Below are positions 52,936 through 62,013 of a stretch of 64,000 nucleotides of DNA, piece by piece. This stretch comes from Prolixibacter denitrificans (lineage in GTDB: Bacteria > Bacteroidota > Bacteroidia > Bacteroidales > Prolixibacteraceae), in the NCBI RefSeq assembly GCF_003014495.1, contig NZ_PYGC01000002.1:310001-374000 (forward strand), read 5' to 3'. The notes below the pieces were generated by a model that searched no databases, was not told the origin of the DNA, and saw only the letters and a list, made by a program, of their open reading frames with translations. A program made the position numbers and the translations under genes. How positions within the stretch are numbered: the first letter of the stretch is position 1; each line of letters begins with the position of its first letter.

Positions 52936-54108
52936 TTATTTGTTTGGTTCGTCTGGAAATTTCACCCATTTGGTTTCTTCATCATACCCGGCCTTTACGA
53001 TTGTATCGATGAACTGCATGCCACGGATGCCATCGTTGACATCGGGAAAATCGAGCCATTCCGGCTGTGGTTCCTGATCTTCCAACCGTGCGCCGATGGT
53101 AAGTGCAACGTTGCGGTAGATGTTGGCAAAAGCCTCTAGATAACCTTCGGGATGTCCTCCGGGAGTGCGGGTGTTATGCGCGGCGATACCGCTCATATAA
53201 CCCAGTCCGGTCCGGACGATTTCAGAGGGATAGTCGTTCCATTTTAAAATCAAGGTATTGGGTTCCTGTTGTGACCATTCCAGTCCACCTCTTTCGCCAT
53301 AAACCCGTATTTTGAGAGCGTTTTCTTCGCCTGCAGCAATTTGCGACGCCATTAATACACCGCTGGCACCGTTGTTAAAACGAAGCAAGGCTGCACCATC
53401 ATCGTCAAGTTGCCGGCCATCTACAAACGTGTCGAGTTCAGCACATAATTGGGTTGTTTTCAGGCCGGAAATATACTCAGCTAATTGCAGGGCATGTGTC
53501 CCGATATCGCCCATACAACCTGCTTTCCCCGATCGTTTGGGGTCGACCCGCCATGATGCTTGAAGATTTCCTGAATTTTCAACTTTTTCTGAGAGCCATC
53601 CCTGCGGATATTCCACATAGATTTTCCTGATTCTCCCGAAATCACCATCGGAAACTCTTTTCCTGGCTTCTTTTACGGCCGGGTATCCCGAATAGGTGTG
53701 GGTCAGTGCGAGAATCAGTCCGGTTTCTTCCACTTTCTGCTTAAGCAAAAGAGCCTCTTCCAGGTTATAAGTAATTGGTTTGTCGAGTACCACGTGAAAG
53801 CCATGCTCAAGCGCCATTATGGCTGGTTCAAAATGGAGGTGATTAGGAGTTACAATGGATACGAGATCCATTCTTTCGTTTTCCGGCAACCGTGATTCTT
53901 GCTCAAACATTTCCTTGTAGGAATCATAAATTCGGCTATCAGAAAGAAAAAGAGAACGTCCGGAGCGTAAAGAGACATTGGGATTGGAACTGAAGCAGCC
54001 GCAAACCAGTTCCATTTGTCCGTCCATTTGAGCTGCGATGCGGTGAATAGCCCCGATAAAAGCTCCTTCGCCTCCACCGACCATGCCCATGCGTAGTTTT
54101 CGTTTCAT
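52936..54108 (-). CDS. Gfo/Idh/MocA family oxidoreductase
   Basis: This 390-residue NAD(P)-dependent enzyme starts KRKLRMGMVGGGEGAFIGAI (Rossmann loop), with LDKPITYNLEEALLL (catalytic Lys of the KP motif) and GDIGTHALQLAEYISGL (His in the substrate site). It is first gene of a two-gene operon with the TIM-barrel protein. Confidence 0.9.
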   Translation of the reverse strand: MKRKLRMGMVGGGEGAFIGAIHRIAAQMDGQMELVCGCFSSNPNVSLRSGRSLFLSDSRIYDSYKEMFEQESRLPENERMDLVSIVTPNHLHFEPAIMALEHGFHVVLDKPITYNLEEALLLKQKVEETGLILALTHTYSGYPAVKEARKRVSDGDFGRIRKIYVEYPQGWLSEKVENSGNLQASWRVDPKRSGKAGCMGDIGTHALQLAEYISGLKTTQLCAELDTFVDGRQLDDDGAALLRFNNGASGVLMASQIAAGEENALKIRVYGERGGLEWSQQEPNTLILKWNDYPSEIVRTGLGYMSGIAAHNTRTPGGHPEGYLEAFANIYRNVALTIGARLEDQEPQPEWLDFPDVNDGIRGMQFIDTIVKAGYDEETKWVKFPDEPNK

Positions 54109-54256
54109 TCGTCAGGTTTAAATTGTTTGATAGTTAGGCTGGTTGGGTTTAAATATACGAAAACTAACGTGAAAGGAAGAGATGAAAACAGAATGCAAAA
54201 AAAGAAGAGCCAACTGCTTGACTCTTCTTGTACATATCTGATGATGTTCTTTTTTG

Positions 54257-54709
54257 TTATTTGGCTTCTGAATTATCCGTCGTTGCCTGTTCTCCAACTG
54301 GCTCGGCATCGCGTTTTTCGGCAGATAACTTTTTCCGTTTGAAGAAATCCTGGTAAAATTTCCAGCCAATGGCTACCACTTTATTATTATCCAAAACGAT
54401 GGGGGTCAGTTCGGCCTGATTGACGATACCGTCGGCATATACCTGGTCGGTATAATACCACAGAACCTCTACCGTATCGTCGGGATTTACCTCGAACATT
54501 TCGTAGTGGTACGGATTAACCTGCAGTTTACCGAACTCATCGGGTTTGGTTTCTACGCCACCCATGATGCTGATAACGTCGGATTTTGACATCCCCGGTT
54601 CAATTTGCAACATGTTGTTTTTGTTGGTCGTACGGATTTTCCCCGGCGATACGCAGGAGGTTATAATGAACATAAATCCGGTCAGGCTAAATAGCAATAA
54701 CTTTTTCAT
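54257..54709 (-). CDS. SmpA/BamE-like lipoprotein
   Basis: This protein of about 150 residues has a signal peptide and lipobox FIITSC (Cys about 19). It carries the SmpA/OmlA-like block IEPGMSKSDVISIMGGVETK. The start is the ATG at 54709; the longer frame lacks a ribosome site. The fold suggests an outer-membrane-linked role. Confidence 0.75.
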   Translation of the reverse strand: MKKLLLFSLTGFMFIITSCVSPGKIRTTNKNNMLQIEPGMSKSDVISIMGGVETKPDEFGKLQVNPYHYEMFEVNPDDTVEVLWYYTDQVYADGIVNQAELTPIVLDNNKVVAIGWKFYQDFFKRKKLSAEKRDAEPVGEQATTDNSEAK

Positions 54710-54856
54710 TGCAGTGGGTTCAGGTTGAATATCAATTATTATCGAAAATAACAAAAAAGGCTGTAATCATGGCTATCCAAAGGAAAAAATAATGTTATAG
54801 CCAGTGATATTATTTGATGTGATTTTGATAATTGGAGTAGAAAGCGGTGGAAACGA

Positions 54857-55591
54857 TTAACGCCCGAAACCGCTCTTCAATCCCATGATACATACCTGGG
54901 GAGGACGGATAAAACCGTGTTTGGAAATATTTTCTTTAACTGCTTCTGCCCGTTCTTCGAACTCTTTCCCCCGGTCGTGACCGGTAAATTCACTTACCCG
55001 TTCGTCGAGCATCCGGAAAAAGCGCCACATCCGTTCGCTGGAGTTCAACATCGGCTTTTTGTCGAAAGACAGAAAAACTTTGTCTACAACCATCGGGAGA
55101 TCTTCTACCAGGTTCACCACTTCATCCTGTGTAAAGGTATGGCGGTGAAAATGCCCGGCGGTCATATCCATATCGGCTTTAAGGTGATGATAAGTGAGGT
55201 GTGCCTCTTGCGCAGGTGTTAAATCTTCGCATATCAACTCGCTAATCAGCAGCAATCCTCCGGGAGCGAGCACCCGGGTCATCTCCTTTAATGCCTTTCG
55301 GGGATTAGGAAAATGGTGCAGCGAGTTTGAAATGCTAACCGTGTCGAAATACTCATCTTCAAAGTCCAGTTGTTCGGCATTTCCTTCTACCAGTGTAATT
55401 GTGGCTTGCGAAAGCTTTTCTCCGGCCACTTTCAGATTGGCGGGATTCATATCCAATCCCGTACCCGATTCATACAAGGCAAATGCATCCAACAGGAAAG
55501 CCAGAAAGTCACCTTCACCTGTGGCGACGTCGAGCAGGTGCCCGGCGTTGCGGTTTTTTAGCTGTTTTTTCAGTTCGGGAAGATGATACAT
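54857..55591 (-). CDS. Class I SAM-dependent methyltransferase
   Basis: This protein of about 244 residues has motif I LLDVATGEGDF, the acidic GLDMNP and SNSLHHFPNPRKALKEMTRV (UbiE/Methyltransf_11 type). The ATG at 55591, with GGAG 6 bp upstream, is preferred over an in-frame TTG at 55618. The substrate is unknown. It follows the coiled-coil protein gene closely on the same strand. Confidence 0.85.
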   Translation of the reverse strand: MYHLPELKKQLKNRNAGHLLDVATGEGDFLAFLLDAFALYESGTGLDMNPANLKVAGEKLSQATITLVEGNAEQLDFEDEYFDTVSISNSLHHFPNPRKALKEMTRVLAPGGLLLISELICEDLTPAQEAHLTYHHLKADMDMTAGHFHRHTFTQDEVVNLVEDLPMVVDKVFLSFDKKPMLNSSERMWRFFRMLDERVSEFTGHDRGKEFEERAEAVKENISKHGFIRPPQVCIMGLKSGFGR

Positions 55592-55624
55592 GGACTGCTC
55601 CGGCTTTCGGTATTTCAATTACGA

Positions 55625-56518
55625 TTATTTCACTTCGAAGGTGGTGGTCCCGATATTAAAACCGTCAGCAAACACATCAACGGTGTAGGTACCGTCCATC
55701 AGCTGCGGTTCATCGGTATTGTCCCAGTAAATATTCACAGGAAGCTGGGCGCCCTCGTATTCCACGGTACGCATAGCAGAATAAGGAATTTTCAAGTCTT
55801 CGAATTTGAAAACATTGTCCTTCGATTTGACCAACAGTAGCTGATCGGGGCGCTGAATGCGGACGTAAATATTCTTGGAGCCACGCTTGGCGGTTACGTT
55901 TTTGCTGAGCGTGAAACTCACTTTTATTTTTTCGATTTTTCTCGACTTGGGTGTGTCATTTCCTTTCCGGTTGATGCCTGTCGCGGTGAGGTTCAATGCA
56001 TCGAGCTGAGCTGCGAGGGAAACCTTTTGTTGCAGCTTTTTCTTTTGCTCTTCCAGCTGTTTGTTTTGGGTTTGCACCTCGGTATACTGTTGCTTCACCT
56101 GTTTGTTTTCGGCCATCAGGATTTTGTTCCGCGTGTTGAGCGAATCAATCTGAACGATGTAATTCCGCATAATCCCCCGCAATGTGTTTACCTCATCACG
56201 GTAGTTGGAAATCTGCGAATAACTGGCTTTTTTCAGTTGTTCTATTTCCGTTAGCAGATTCTGAACGCGTGTACGGGCCATATCGATGTGCGTGCTTAGT
56301 GTGTCATTCTCGGTATGTAGTGAGTCATAAGAGACGACCATCCTGGAAAGCTCAGCTTGAATTGAATCTTTCTCCACATTTAGTTGTTGCACCATCTGTT
56401 GGTTATTCCTCCGTTGAAAGAAGAAGAGGACTCCGACAACAACTAACAAAACAGCCAAAACGATAACAATAATGTTGTTCCGTTTGTCGGCTGATGATTT
56501 ATTTTCCTGATTTGCCAT
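55625..56518 (-). CDS. Membrane-anchored coiled-coil protein
   Basis: This protein of about 297 residues has one N-terminal transmembrane helix (IIVIVLAVLLVVVGVLFFF), then a coiled-coil of about 130 residues (LNVEKDSIQAELSRMVVSYD through QLEEQKKKLQQKVSL), then a beta-rich C-terminal domain. It is probably periplasmic, anchored in the inner membrane. The layout is common in Bacteroidota; the role is unknown. The ATG at 56518 is chosen over a start nine codons upstream. Confidence 0.72.
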   Translation of the reverse strand: MANQENKSSADKRNNIIVIVLAVLLVVVGVLFFFQRRNNQQMVQQLNVEKDSIQAELSRMVVSYDSLHTENDTLSTHIDMARTRVQNLLTEIEQLKKASYSQISNYRDEVNTLRGIMRNYIVQIDSLNTRNKILMAENKQVKQQYTEVQTQNKQLEEQKKKLQQKVSLAAQLDALNLTATGINRKGNDTPKSRKIEKIKVSFTLSKNVTAKRGSKNIYVRIQRPDQLLLVKSKDNVFKFEDLKIPYSAMRTVEYEGAQLPVNIYWDNTDEPQLMDGTYTVDVFADGFNIGTTTFEVK

Positions 56519-56775
56519 GTTTTCCCTGTATTGCAAAGGTTTCAACCCAATTAGAGTACGTACAAAAGTAATATTATTTTAGTCCTGATCAAACGTCTTT
56601 GGAGGGGGGAGAATCGCAAAAAAAGTTCTTCTTTTTAGGGGATGATATTCCGATATTGGACAACAAAATATGTTGAAGCATTGTTTTAAGACTCACGATG
56701 CCGTAACCGGAAAACCTTTGCAGAATCGTTTTTTCCGGTTAATGTAACAAGTGATGATAAACCGAAACAGGCGTA

Positions 56776-57411
56776 ATGAATCTATCCGAGGTACGAAGAG
56801 AGTATCAGTTAAAACAGCTCGATCCTAAAGAAGTAAACAACGATCCGATTAGGCAATTCGAGATATGGATGAATGAGGCGCTCGATGCCAAAACTTCCGA
56901 CCCCACAGCAATGACATTGGCTACCGCTTCCGCGGAAGGAAAACCGTCGGCGAGGATTGTACTACTGAAATATTTCAGCCACGATGGTTTCTTCTTTTTC
57001 ACAAATTACCAAAGCCGAAAAGGGACAGAACTGGAAGCGAACGACCAGGCAGCACTTCTCTTCTTCTGGCCCGAGCTGGAACGTCAGGTCCGGGTAGAAG
57101 GGCATGTAGTAAAAGCCAGTCCGGAGTTATCGGATTCCTATTTTGCGTCGCGTCCTGCCGAAAGCCAACTGAGTGCGGCCATTTCTCCCCAGAGTAAAGA
57201 AGTGAAGGACCGCTCTTCATTGGAAGAACTGTGGAAAAAGAAGCAGGAAGAGCTTGGCGATGAAGCTATCCAACGGCCCGATTTCTGGGGCGGTTACCGG
57301 TTGCTTCCCGACAAAATTGAGTTCTGGCAGGGAAGGGCCAACCGTCTGCACGATCGCGTTTTATACAGCCGTGACGGAGATAGCTGGAAATTGGTTCGCC
57401 TGGCTCCCTGA
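56776..57411 (+). CDS. pdxH: Pyridoxamine 5'-phosphate oxidase
   Basis: This 211-residue FMN enzyme makes pyridoxal 5'-phosphate, the last step of vitamin B6 synthesis and salvage. It has AMTLATASAEGKPSARIVLL, FTNYQSRKGTEL, ERQVRVEGHV, SRPAESQLSAAISPQS and the C-terminal IEFWQGRANRLHDR. It is full length and is convergent with the amidohydrolase gene, 1 bp between stops. Confidence 0.95.
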   Translation: MNLSEVRREYQLKQLDPKEVNNDPIRQFEIWMNEALDAKTSDPTAMTLATASAEGKPSARIVLLKYFSHDGFFFFTNYQSRKGTELEANDQAALLFFWPELERQVRVEGHVVKASPELSDSYFASRPAESQLSAAISPQSKEVKDRSSLEELWKKKQEELGDEAIQRPDFWGGYRLLPDKIEFWQGRANRLHDRVLYSRDGDSWKLVRLAP

Positions 57412-57412
57412 T

Positions 57413-59041
57413 TCATTCCTTCCGGTAAACCACTTCTCCGTTGGAAACAGTCATCAGCACTTTCGAATCGACAAGTTGATCTTCTTTGGCTTCCATCAGG
57501 TCGGTGTCGAGCATGACGAAATCGGCCAGTTTCCCCGGCTCGATGGAACCTTTTTCGTTTTCTTCGAAAGCCGCTTTGGCCGCCCAGATGGTCATGGCTC
57601 GTAACGCTTCTTTTCGACTGATCGCATTCTCGGGCTGGAAACGTTCAGGAGGCCAGCCAGCCGGATCTTTTCGCACCACTCCGGCATAGAAACCCAGAAT
57701 CGGATTGATCTCTTCAATCGGAAAATCACTACCGTTGGGCAGCCAGCCATTCTCATCCAGCAATTGCTTGTAGGCGTATGCGTACTTGATTCGTTCCCCG
57801 ATTCTGTCACCGGCCCAGTACATATCGCTGGTGCAATGTGTGGTTTGCACGGATGGGATTACACTGTATTCGCGAAAGCGGGCGAAATCTTCCGGTGCCA
57901 CAATTTGGGCGTGTTCGATCCGCCAGCGACGGTCGTTCGGTCCGCCGAGAATTTCCTGGTAAATATCGAGCATTCGTTTCACCGCAGCATCGCCGATGCA
58001 GTGGGTGTTGATTTGGAATCCGGCCTCGTAAGCCTTCCGGCAGATGCTTGTCAGATAATCTTTTTCATTCACAAAAATCCCTGACGTTTCCGGAGCATCG
58101 GAATAAGGCGCTAACAGTTTCGCTCCTCTCGAGCCAAGAGCGCCGTCGGCATAAAGCTTGATGGATGCCACATGCAACCGGGGCTTGACGATAGGTCCTT
58201 TGGCCAGTTGTGCCATGTTTTTCTCGTCAGGAGACATCATGCTGTAAATGCGCATTTTCAAATCGCCTTTCTCCTGGAGTGAATCGATTAAGGCAATATC
58301 ATCATGCGGGAGGCCCGCATCGTGTACCGAGGTGAGGCCAACAGCGAAGCAATTGCGTTGAGCCTTCATCAGCGCTGTTTCTTTTCCTTTCCGGGAAACC
58401 GGAGGAATCGCTTTCTTAAGTGCATCGGCGGCATTTTCCAAAAAAATGCCGGTCATCTTTCCGTTTTCACGGATAATTTCACTTTCCTCAAAATCATTTG
58501 CCCGAATGCCTGAAGCTTGAATCGCCGCTTTGTTGGCCAGCACGGCGTGTCCGTCGATACGTGTGAGAACAACCGGTATATTGGGGTAAAGCTCATTCAG
58601 TTTTCGGTTATCCGGAAATTCTTTCACCGGCCAGTCGTTGTGATCCCAGCCAGTTCCTTCGAGCCAGCCTTCCGGATTTTCCCGGTGGTGTCTCTTTAGA
58701 ATTTCGAGTATTTCTTCAAATGATTTCGTGTCCCGCAAATTGGCTTTCTGCAACGTTTGACCGTACATCAAAAAGTGGCAATGTGCATCGATGAAACCGG
58801 GATAGATGGTTTTTCCGCCAGCATCGATGATATTGTCGCTGGTATACTTTTTCAGTATCTCTTCATCGGAACCAACGCCGATAAATAGACCGTCTTTTAC
58901 CGCCAATGCTTCGGCCGCTGAAAATTCCGGATCGACGGTATATATTTTGGCGTTTTTAATGATGAGGTCGGCCTTCTGTCCCTGGGCCGGCATGGTGAAC
59001 AAAATGGTGGAAGCTATCATAACGAGTGCATATTTAATCAT
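57413..59041 (-). CDS. Exported amidohydrolase (Amidohydro_3 / YtcJ-like)
   Basis: This protein of about 542 residues has a signal peptide ending in MPAQGQ. It carries the metal-binding FIDAHCHFLMYG, WDHNDWP and a later INTHCIGDAAV, IEHAQIV and GSDFPIEEINP, as in YtcJ-type amidohydrolases. The ATG at 59041 is chosen because the 38 codons upstream are not signal-like and overlap the divergent gene. The substrate is unknown. Confidence 0.85.
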   Translation of the reverse strand: MIKYALVMIASTILFTMPAQGQKADLIIKNAKIYTVDPEFSAAEALAVKDGLFIGVGSDEEILKKYTSDNIIDAGGKTIYPGFIDAHCHFLMYGQTLQKANLRDTKSFEEILEILKRHHRENPEGWLEGTGWDHNDWPVKEFPDNRKLNELYPNIPVVLTRIDGHAVLANKAAIQASGIRANDFEESEIIRENGKMTGIFLENAADALKKAIPPVSRKGKETALMKAQRNCFAVGLTSVHDAGLPHDDIALIDSLQEKGDLKMRIYSMMSPDEKNMAQLAKGPIVKPRLHVASIKLYADGALGSRGAKLLAPYSDAPETSGIFVNEKDYLTSICRKAYEAGFQINTHCIGDAAVKRMLDIYQEILGGPNDRRWRIEHAQIVAPEDFARFREYSVIPSVQTTHCTSDMYWAGDRIGERIKYAYAYKQLLDENGWLPNGSDFPIEEINPILGFYAGVVRKDPAGWPPERFQPENAISRKEALRAMTIWAAKAAFEENEKGSIEPGKLADFVMLDTDLMEAKEDQLVDSKVLMTVSNGEVVYRKE

Positions 59042-59141
59042 GTCAGGAAAGTGTTTGATTCTTGCTAAGATAACGAATTTCATCCGGCTCCCGGTTTCCG
59101 AAAAAGTGCATGGTTGTTTATTTTTGCAGAAAACAGACCGG

Positions 59142-59531
59142 ATGGCGAAACGCAAAGTAGAAATCGAACTTTACAGTTTCGGTGAATATGCCGAATGGGA
59201 CAGGCAGAGTAAATCGATTCCGAGGTTGGTGGCGATTACGGAAACGGTTGGCGCGGAAATCGGAACCGAGTTTGGTTATGTGTTGAAAATACGGCATGGA
59301 AAAGGTAAGAAACTGGATTTCCGTATCGACCATCCTTCGTTTCCCGATAAGGAAGGGAAAGTAGCGCCGCCATTTACCGGGGAACAATACATTCGAAGCA
59401 ACGATTACGAATTTTTCCTGGGCGACTGCATCTGGGAACCTCTCGAAGATAAGTTGGGCAACTGGACCATGACCACCTGGCTGGATGGAAAAATTGTTGC
59501 CCAAAAAACATTGCGCCTGGTTGCCAAATAA
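59142..59531 (+). CDS. DUF3859 family protein
   Basis: This 129-residue protein starts at the ATG 59142 (MAKRKVEIELYSFGEYAEWD). It has the beta-rich pattern IGTEFGYVLKIRHGKGKKLD and WTMTTWLDGKIVAQKTL, typical of DUF3859. The role is unknown. The frame is open for another 110 codons upstream, but that part is antisense to the amidohydrolase gene and is not used. Confidence 0.78.
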   Translation: MAKRKVEIELYSFGEYAEWDRQSKSIPRLVAITETVGAEIGTEFGYVLKIRHGKGKKLDFRIDHPSFPDKEGKVAPPFTGEQYIRSNDYEFFLGDCIWEPLEDKLGNWTMTTWLDGKIVAQKTLRLVAK

Positions 59532-59563
59532 AAAAGGAACCAGCCTCTCGGTGATTCCTTTCC
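59531..59563. terminator. Bidirectional terminator
   Basis: AAAGGAA (59533-59539) and TTCCTTT (59555-59561), with further pairing inside, lie between the convergent DUF3859 gene and the next small gene. Confidence 0.65.
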
Positions 59564-59583
59564 TGTTTTTCCGCCGAAGCGGT

Positions 59584-59871
59584 TTATTCTTTTACGAGCT
59601 TTTCGAGTTCGGCGTAAGCTTCATCAATTCCCTTCACAAAATCTTCCTGCAGTTTGTTATAATGGGCTTTCACCAGTTTGGGATTGTCTTTCCCGTCGGG
59701 GTGATTGGCTCTGTCTATGGCTTCGTTGTGCATTTTTACCGCATCGCTGATGATGGCGACGGCTTTTTCTTCGTCTGCATTATCGAAGTATTCAACGTAG
59801 TCGATGCAATCGCCGATAAGTTGCGCTGTCAGCTCAACGATGTCTTTTTTTAATCTTCTGACACTTGCCAT
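59584..59871 (-). CDS. Small helical protein of unknown function
   Basis: This 95-residue, acidic and helical protein reads SVRRLKKDIVELTAQLIGDC at its start and FVKGIDEAYAELEKLVKE at its end. It looks like a conserved Bacteroidota protein. No motif. Confidence 0.7.
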   Translation of the reverse strand: MASVRRLKKDIVELTAQLIGDCIDYVEYFDNADEEKAVAIISDAVKMHNEAIDRANHPDGKDNPKLVKAHYNKLQEDFVKGIDEAYAELEKLVKE

Positions 59872-60016
59872 AATGGTCGGTTTTCTGTAGTCAACGGCAT
59901 CAATTTCTTCAGGCGAACCGCTGACGCCGCATAAGCAGTTCGGTGTTTGTAAAACAGGAGCGGCTGGTTGTTTTTAGCCCAAAGCAAGATACAAATCGGT
60001 TTGCTTTTAACCAAGA

Positions 60017-61882
60017 TTAAAAAGCCTTGCTGTTACGTTCCTTTTTCTTCCGTTTTGCTTCCTCTTCCTGTTTTTCTTTATCGACAATGTCTTTTTTGAA
60101 AACTTCCTGGGTCGACAGTTGCCAGGTCGGATTCATTGTCCAGTTGGAACGTAACTTCAGTACCTCGGGATAATAGAATACCTCCTCGGGCTGGACATGC
60201 GCTTCCAGGTTTCCGGTGTCCCATTTTCCGTTGTCGTTTCGGTCGAAGATAGCCTTCACCTTGTACTTTTGTGGTTCCAGGTAAGGAAATTCAACCGTGC
60301 CATCTTTGTAAATGGTTTTGGACCGGACAACTTCTTCTTTATCGTCATTTTTCAGTAACTGAATAATGGTCGGCCCGGTTACATTCTGTATGGCAAAATT
60401 AATTGTGCCGTAATGCTCTTCTTCCTGCGTAACAAAGGTATTTTCCACACTGTCGGACACGGCTCCATAAATAGTCGTCACTGCTGCCGAATCGATTTTC
60501 AATCGGTAGGCCGTTTTGTAATCCCACGGATAGTGGATAAAGAACCTTCGTTTGTTGATGGAATCGGGCAGTATTTTAAAATCGATCGGATTAAACACCG
60601 TATCCTGCTTCACAAACAGATGGATCATGGAAGTGTCCATACTTTTTACAGGCTCCGGCGATTCCACTGACACGTTCTTGTAAACATCAAAACCATTGGA
60701 ACGCGTGTTCAGACTAAGCGATACATTGACATCTTTCTTTTCAATCTTTCTGCGATCTCTCCTTCCCCGTTTTTTGTCGGTAGGGGCATCGCTGAAATAC
60801 AAATTGATGGTGTCGTTGTAAGCGTATTTCACTCCGGTCGAATCTTGCTGTTCGTAGGTAACCCGGAACTTGAGTGTATCTTTTTTATACACCATCGAAT
60901 CGGTCAACCAAACGCGAAGCGAGTCATCGTTGGCCGAATGTTCAATATATTTCCAATTACCTTTCGGTTCGTAGTTTAATAGCTGAATATCGAAGGTGTC
61001 CTTCACCGATTGTGTGAACGTCAGATCAACATATTTCCGGGTAGGCCTTGTTTCGTTGTCCAGCCGCAGGTCGAAGAAGGGTTGTTCGAATTGCAGCAAG
61101 TACAGCGGATTTGGATAAAAACGGGTTTTTCCAAAAACCAGCAAGGTATCCATCCCCACAACGGCTGTGTCCTGCTTTGGGAAATATTTGGCTGAAGGCG
61201 TCACCGTTGAATCGAGAAATGCGACTGGTTCCGCCGTCGATGTCAGCATCATGTTGTTGTCGTTGTCGGTAACCGCATAGACATTGTAGGTTGCTTTGGG
61301 CAGATTCGTCACGGCAAAGAAGCCGTTGTCATCGGTCTTGGCAACGTAATCGGGTTTGGTCGTCAGGACAGCGGTATCCGATAAATTTTTGTACAGCATG
61401 ACATATGTGCCCGCCGACGGCTCCAGGTTGAACGAATTCAATACAAAGCCAACAACGCGAAGCGTATCAAGATCGGGGCCCGTTGAAAATGCCAACCGGT
61501 AATTCTTTAGCGGGTTTTTCTCGTTGTTGTCGACAATAGCGTCTTTGAAGTCGAGCGAATAGGTGGTACTATCTTTCAGTTTTGCCCCGTTTAAATCGAC
61601 AATCAGCGATTTTCCTTTGGTCCGGAAAATGGGACGTTTGTCGATTGGCGGAGAAATCACAAATTTTTCGTTCAATTTCTCAGGCACTACAAATTCGTCG
61701 AAATATAATCTGACTTCATCACCTTTGTAATTGGTTTGATTCGCCTGCGGAATGCTTCGAATAACGACCGGTGGAATGGTATCCTTGGCACCTCCCGACG
61801 GCATACCCATGTTGGCGCACGAGGTATACAATGCTAATGAGCCAAATACAAGGATGATTAGATAAGGAAATTTCTTGTCCAA
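60017..61882 (-). CDS. Lipoprotein with N-terminal Ig-like (SbsA/Big_5) domain
   Basis: This 621-residue protein has a lipobox (LYTSC, Cys about 22). A Big_5-type Ig-like domain follows: IPPVVIRSIPQANQTNYKGD, EVRLYFDEFVVPEKLNEKFV. Several beta-rich repeats come next, one with a carboxypeptidase-like regulatory pattern (AKTDDNGFFAVTNLPKATYN). The C terminus is highly charged (KEKQEEEAKRKKKERNSKAF). It is a surface or periplasmic structural lipoprotein by layout. Confidence 0.8.
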   Translation of the reverse strand: MDKKFPYLIILVFGSLALYTSCANMGMPSGGAKDTIPPVVIRSIPQANQTNYKGDEVRLYFDEFVVPEKLNEKFVISPPIDKRPIFRTKGKSLIVDLNGAKLKDSTTYSLDFKDAIVDNNEKNPLKNYRLAFSTGPDLDTLRVVGFVLNSFNLEPSAGTYVMLYKNLSDTAVLTTKPDYVAKTDDNGFFAVTNLPKATYNVYAVTDNDNNMMLTSTAEPVAFLDSTVTPSAKYFPKQDTAVVGMDTLLVFGKTRFYPNPLYLLQFEQPFFDLRLDNETRPTRKYVDLTFTQSVKDTFDIQLLNYEPKGNWKYIEHSANDDSLRVWLTDSMVYKKDTLKFRVTYEQQDSTGVKYAYNDTINLYFSDAPTDKKRGRRDRRKIEKKDVNVSLSLNTRSNGFDVYKNVSVESPEPVKSMDTSMIHLFVKQDTVFNPIDFKILPDSINKRRFFIHYPWDYKTAYRLKIDSAAVTTIYGAVSDSVENTFVTQEEEHYGTINFAIQNVTGPTIIQLLKNDDKEEVVRSKTIYKDGTVEFPYLEPQKYKVKAIFDRNDNGKWDTGNLEAHVQPEEVFYYPEVLKLRSNWTMNPTWQLSTQEVFKKDIVDKEKQEEEAKRKKKERNSKAF

Positions 61883-62013
61883 ACTGTTGATATTATGGAT
61901 TTACAAACGCTACAAACTTACGAAAACTGGCCTAAAGAGGTTTTACCCGTCATTCTTTTTTTCGGTAAAACCGGTAACTTGGTCCGATATTCACAGTAAG
62001 GAAGGAAAAATAG

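Noticed and set aside
58806-59141. N-terminal extension of the DUF3859 gene
   Set aside because: The extension is antisense to the amidohydrolase start and lacks any family similarity; the ATG at 59142 fits the family.
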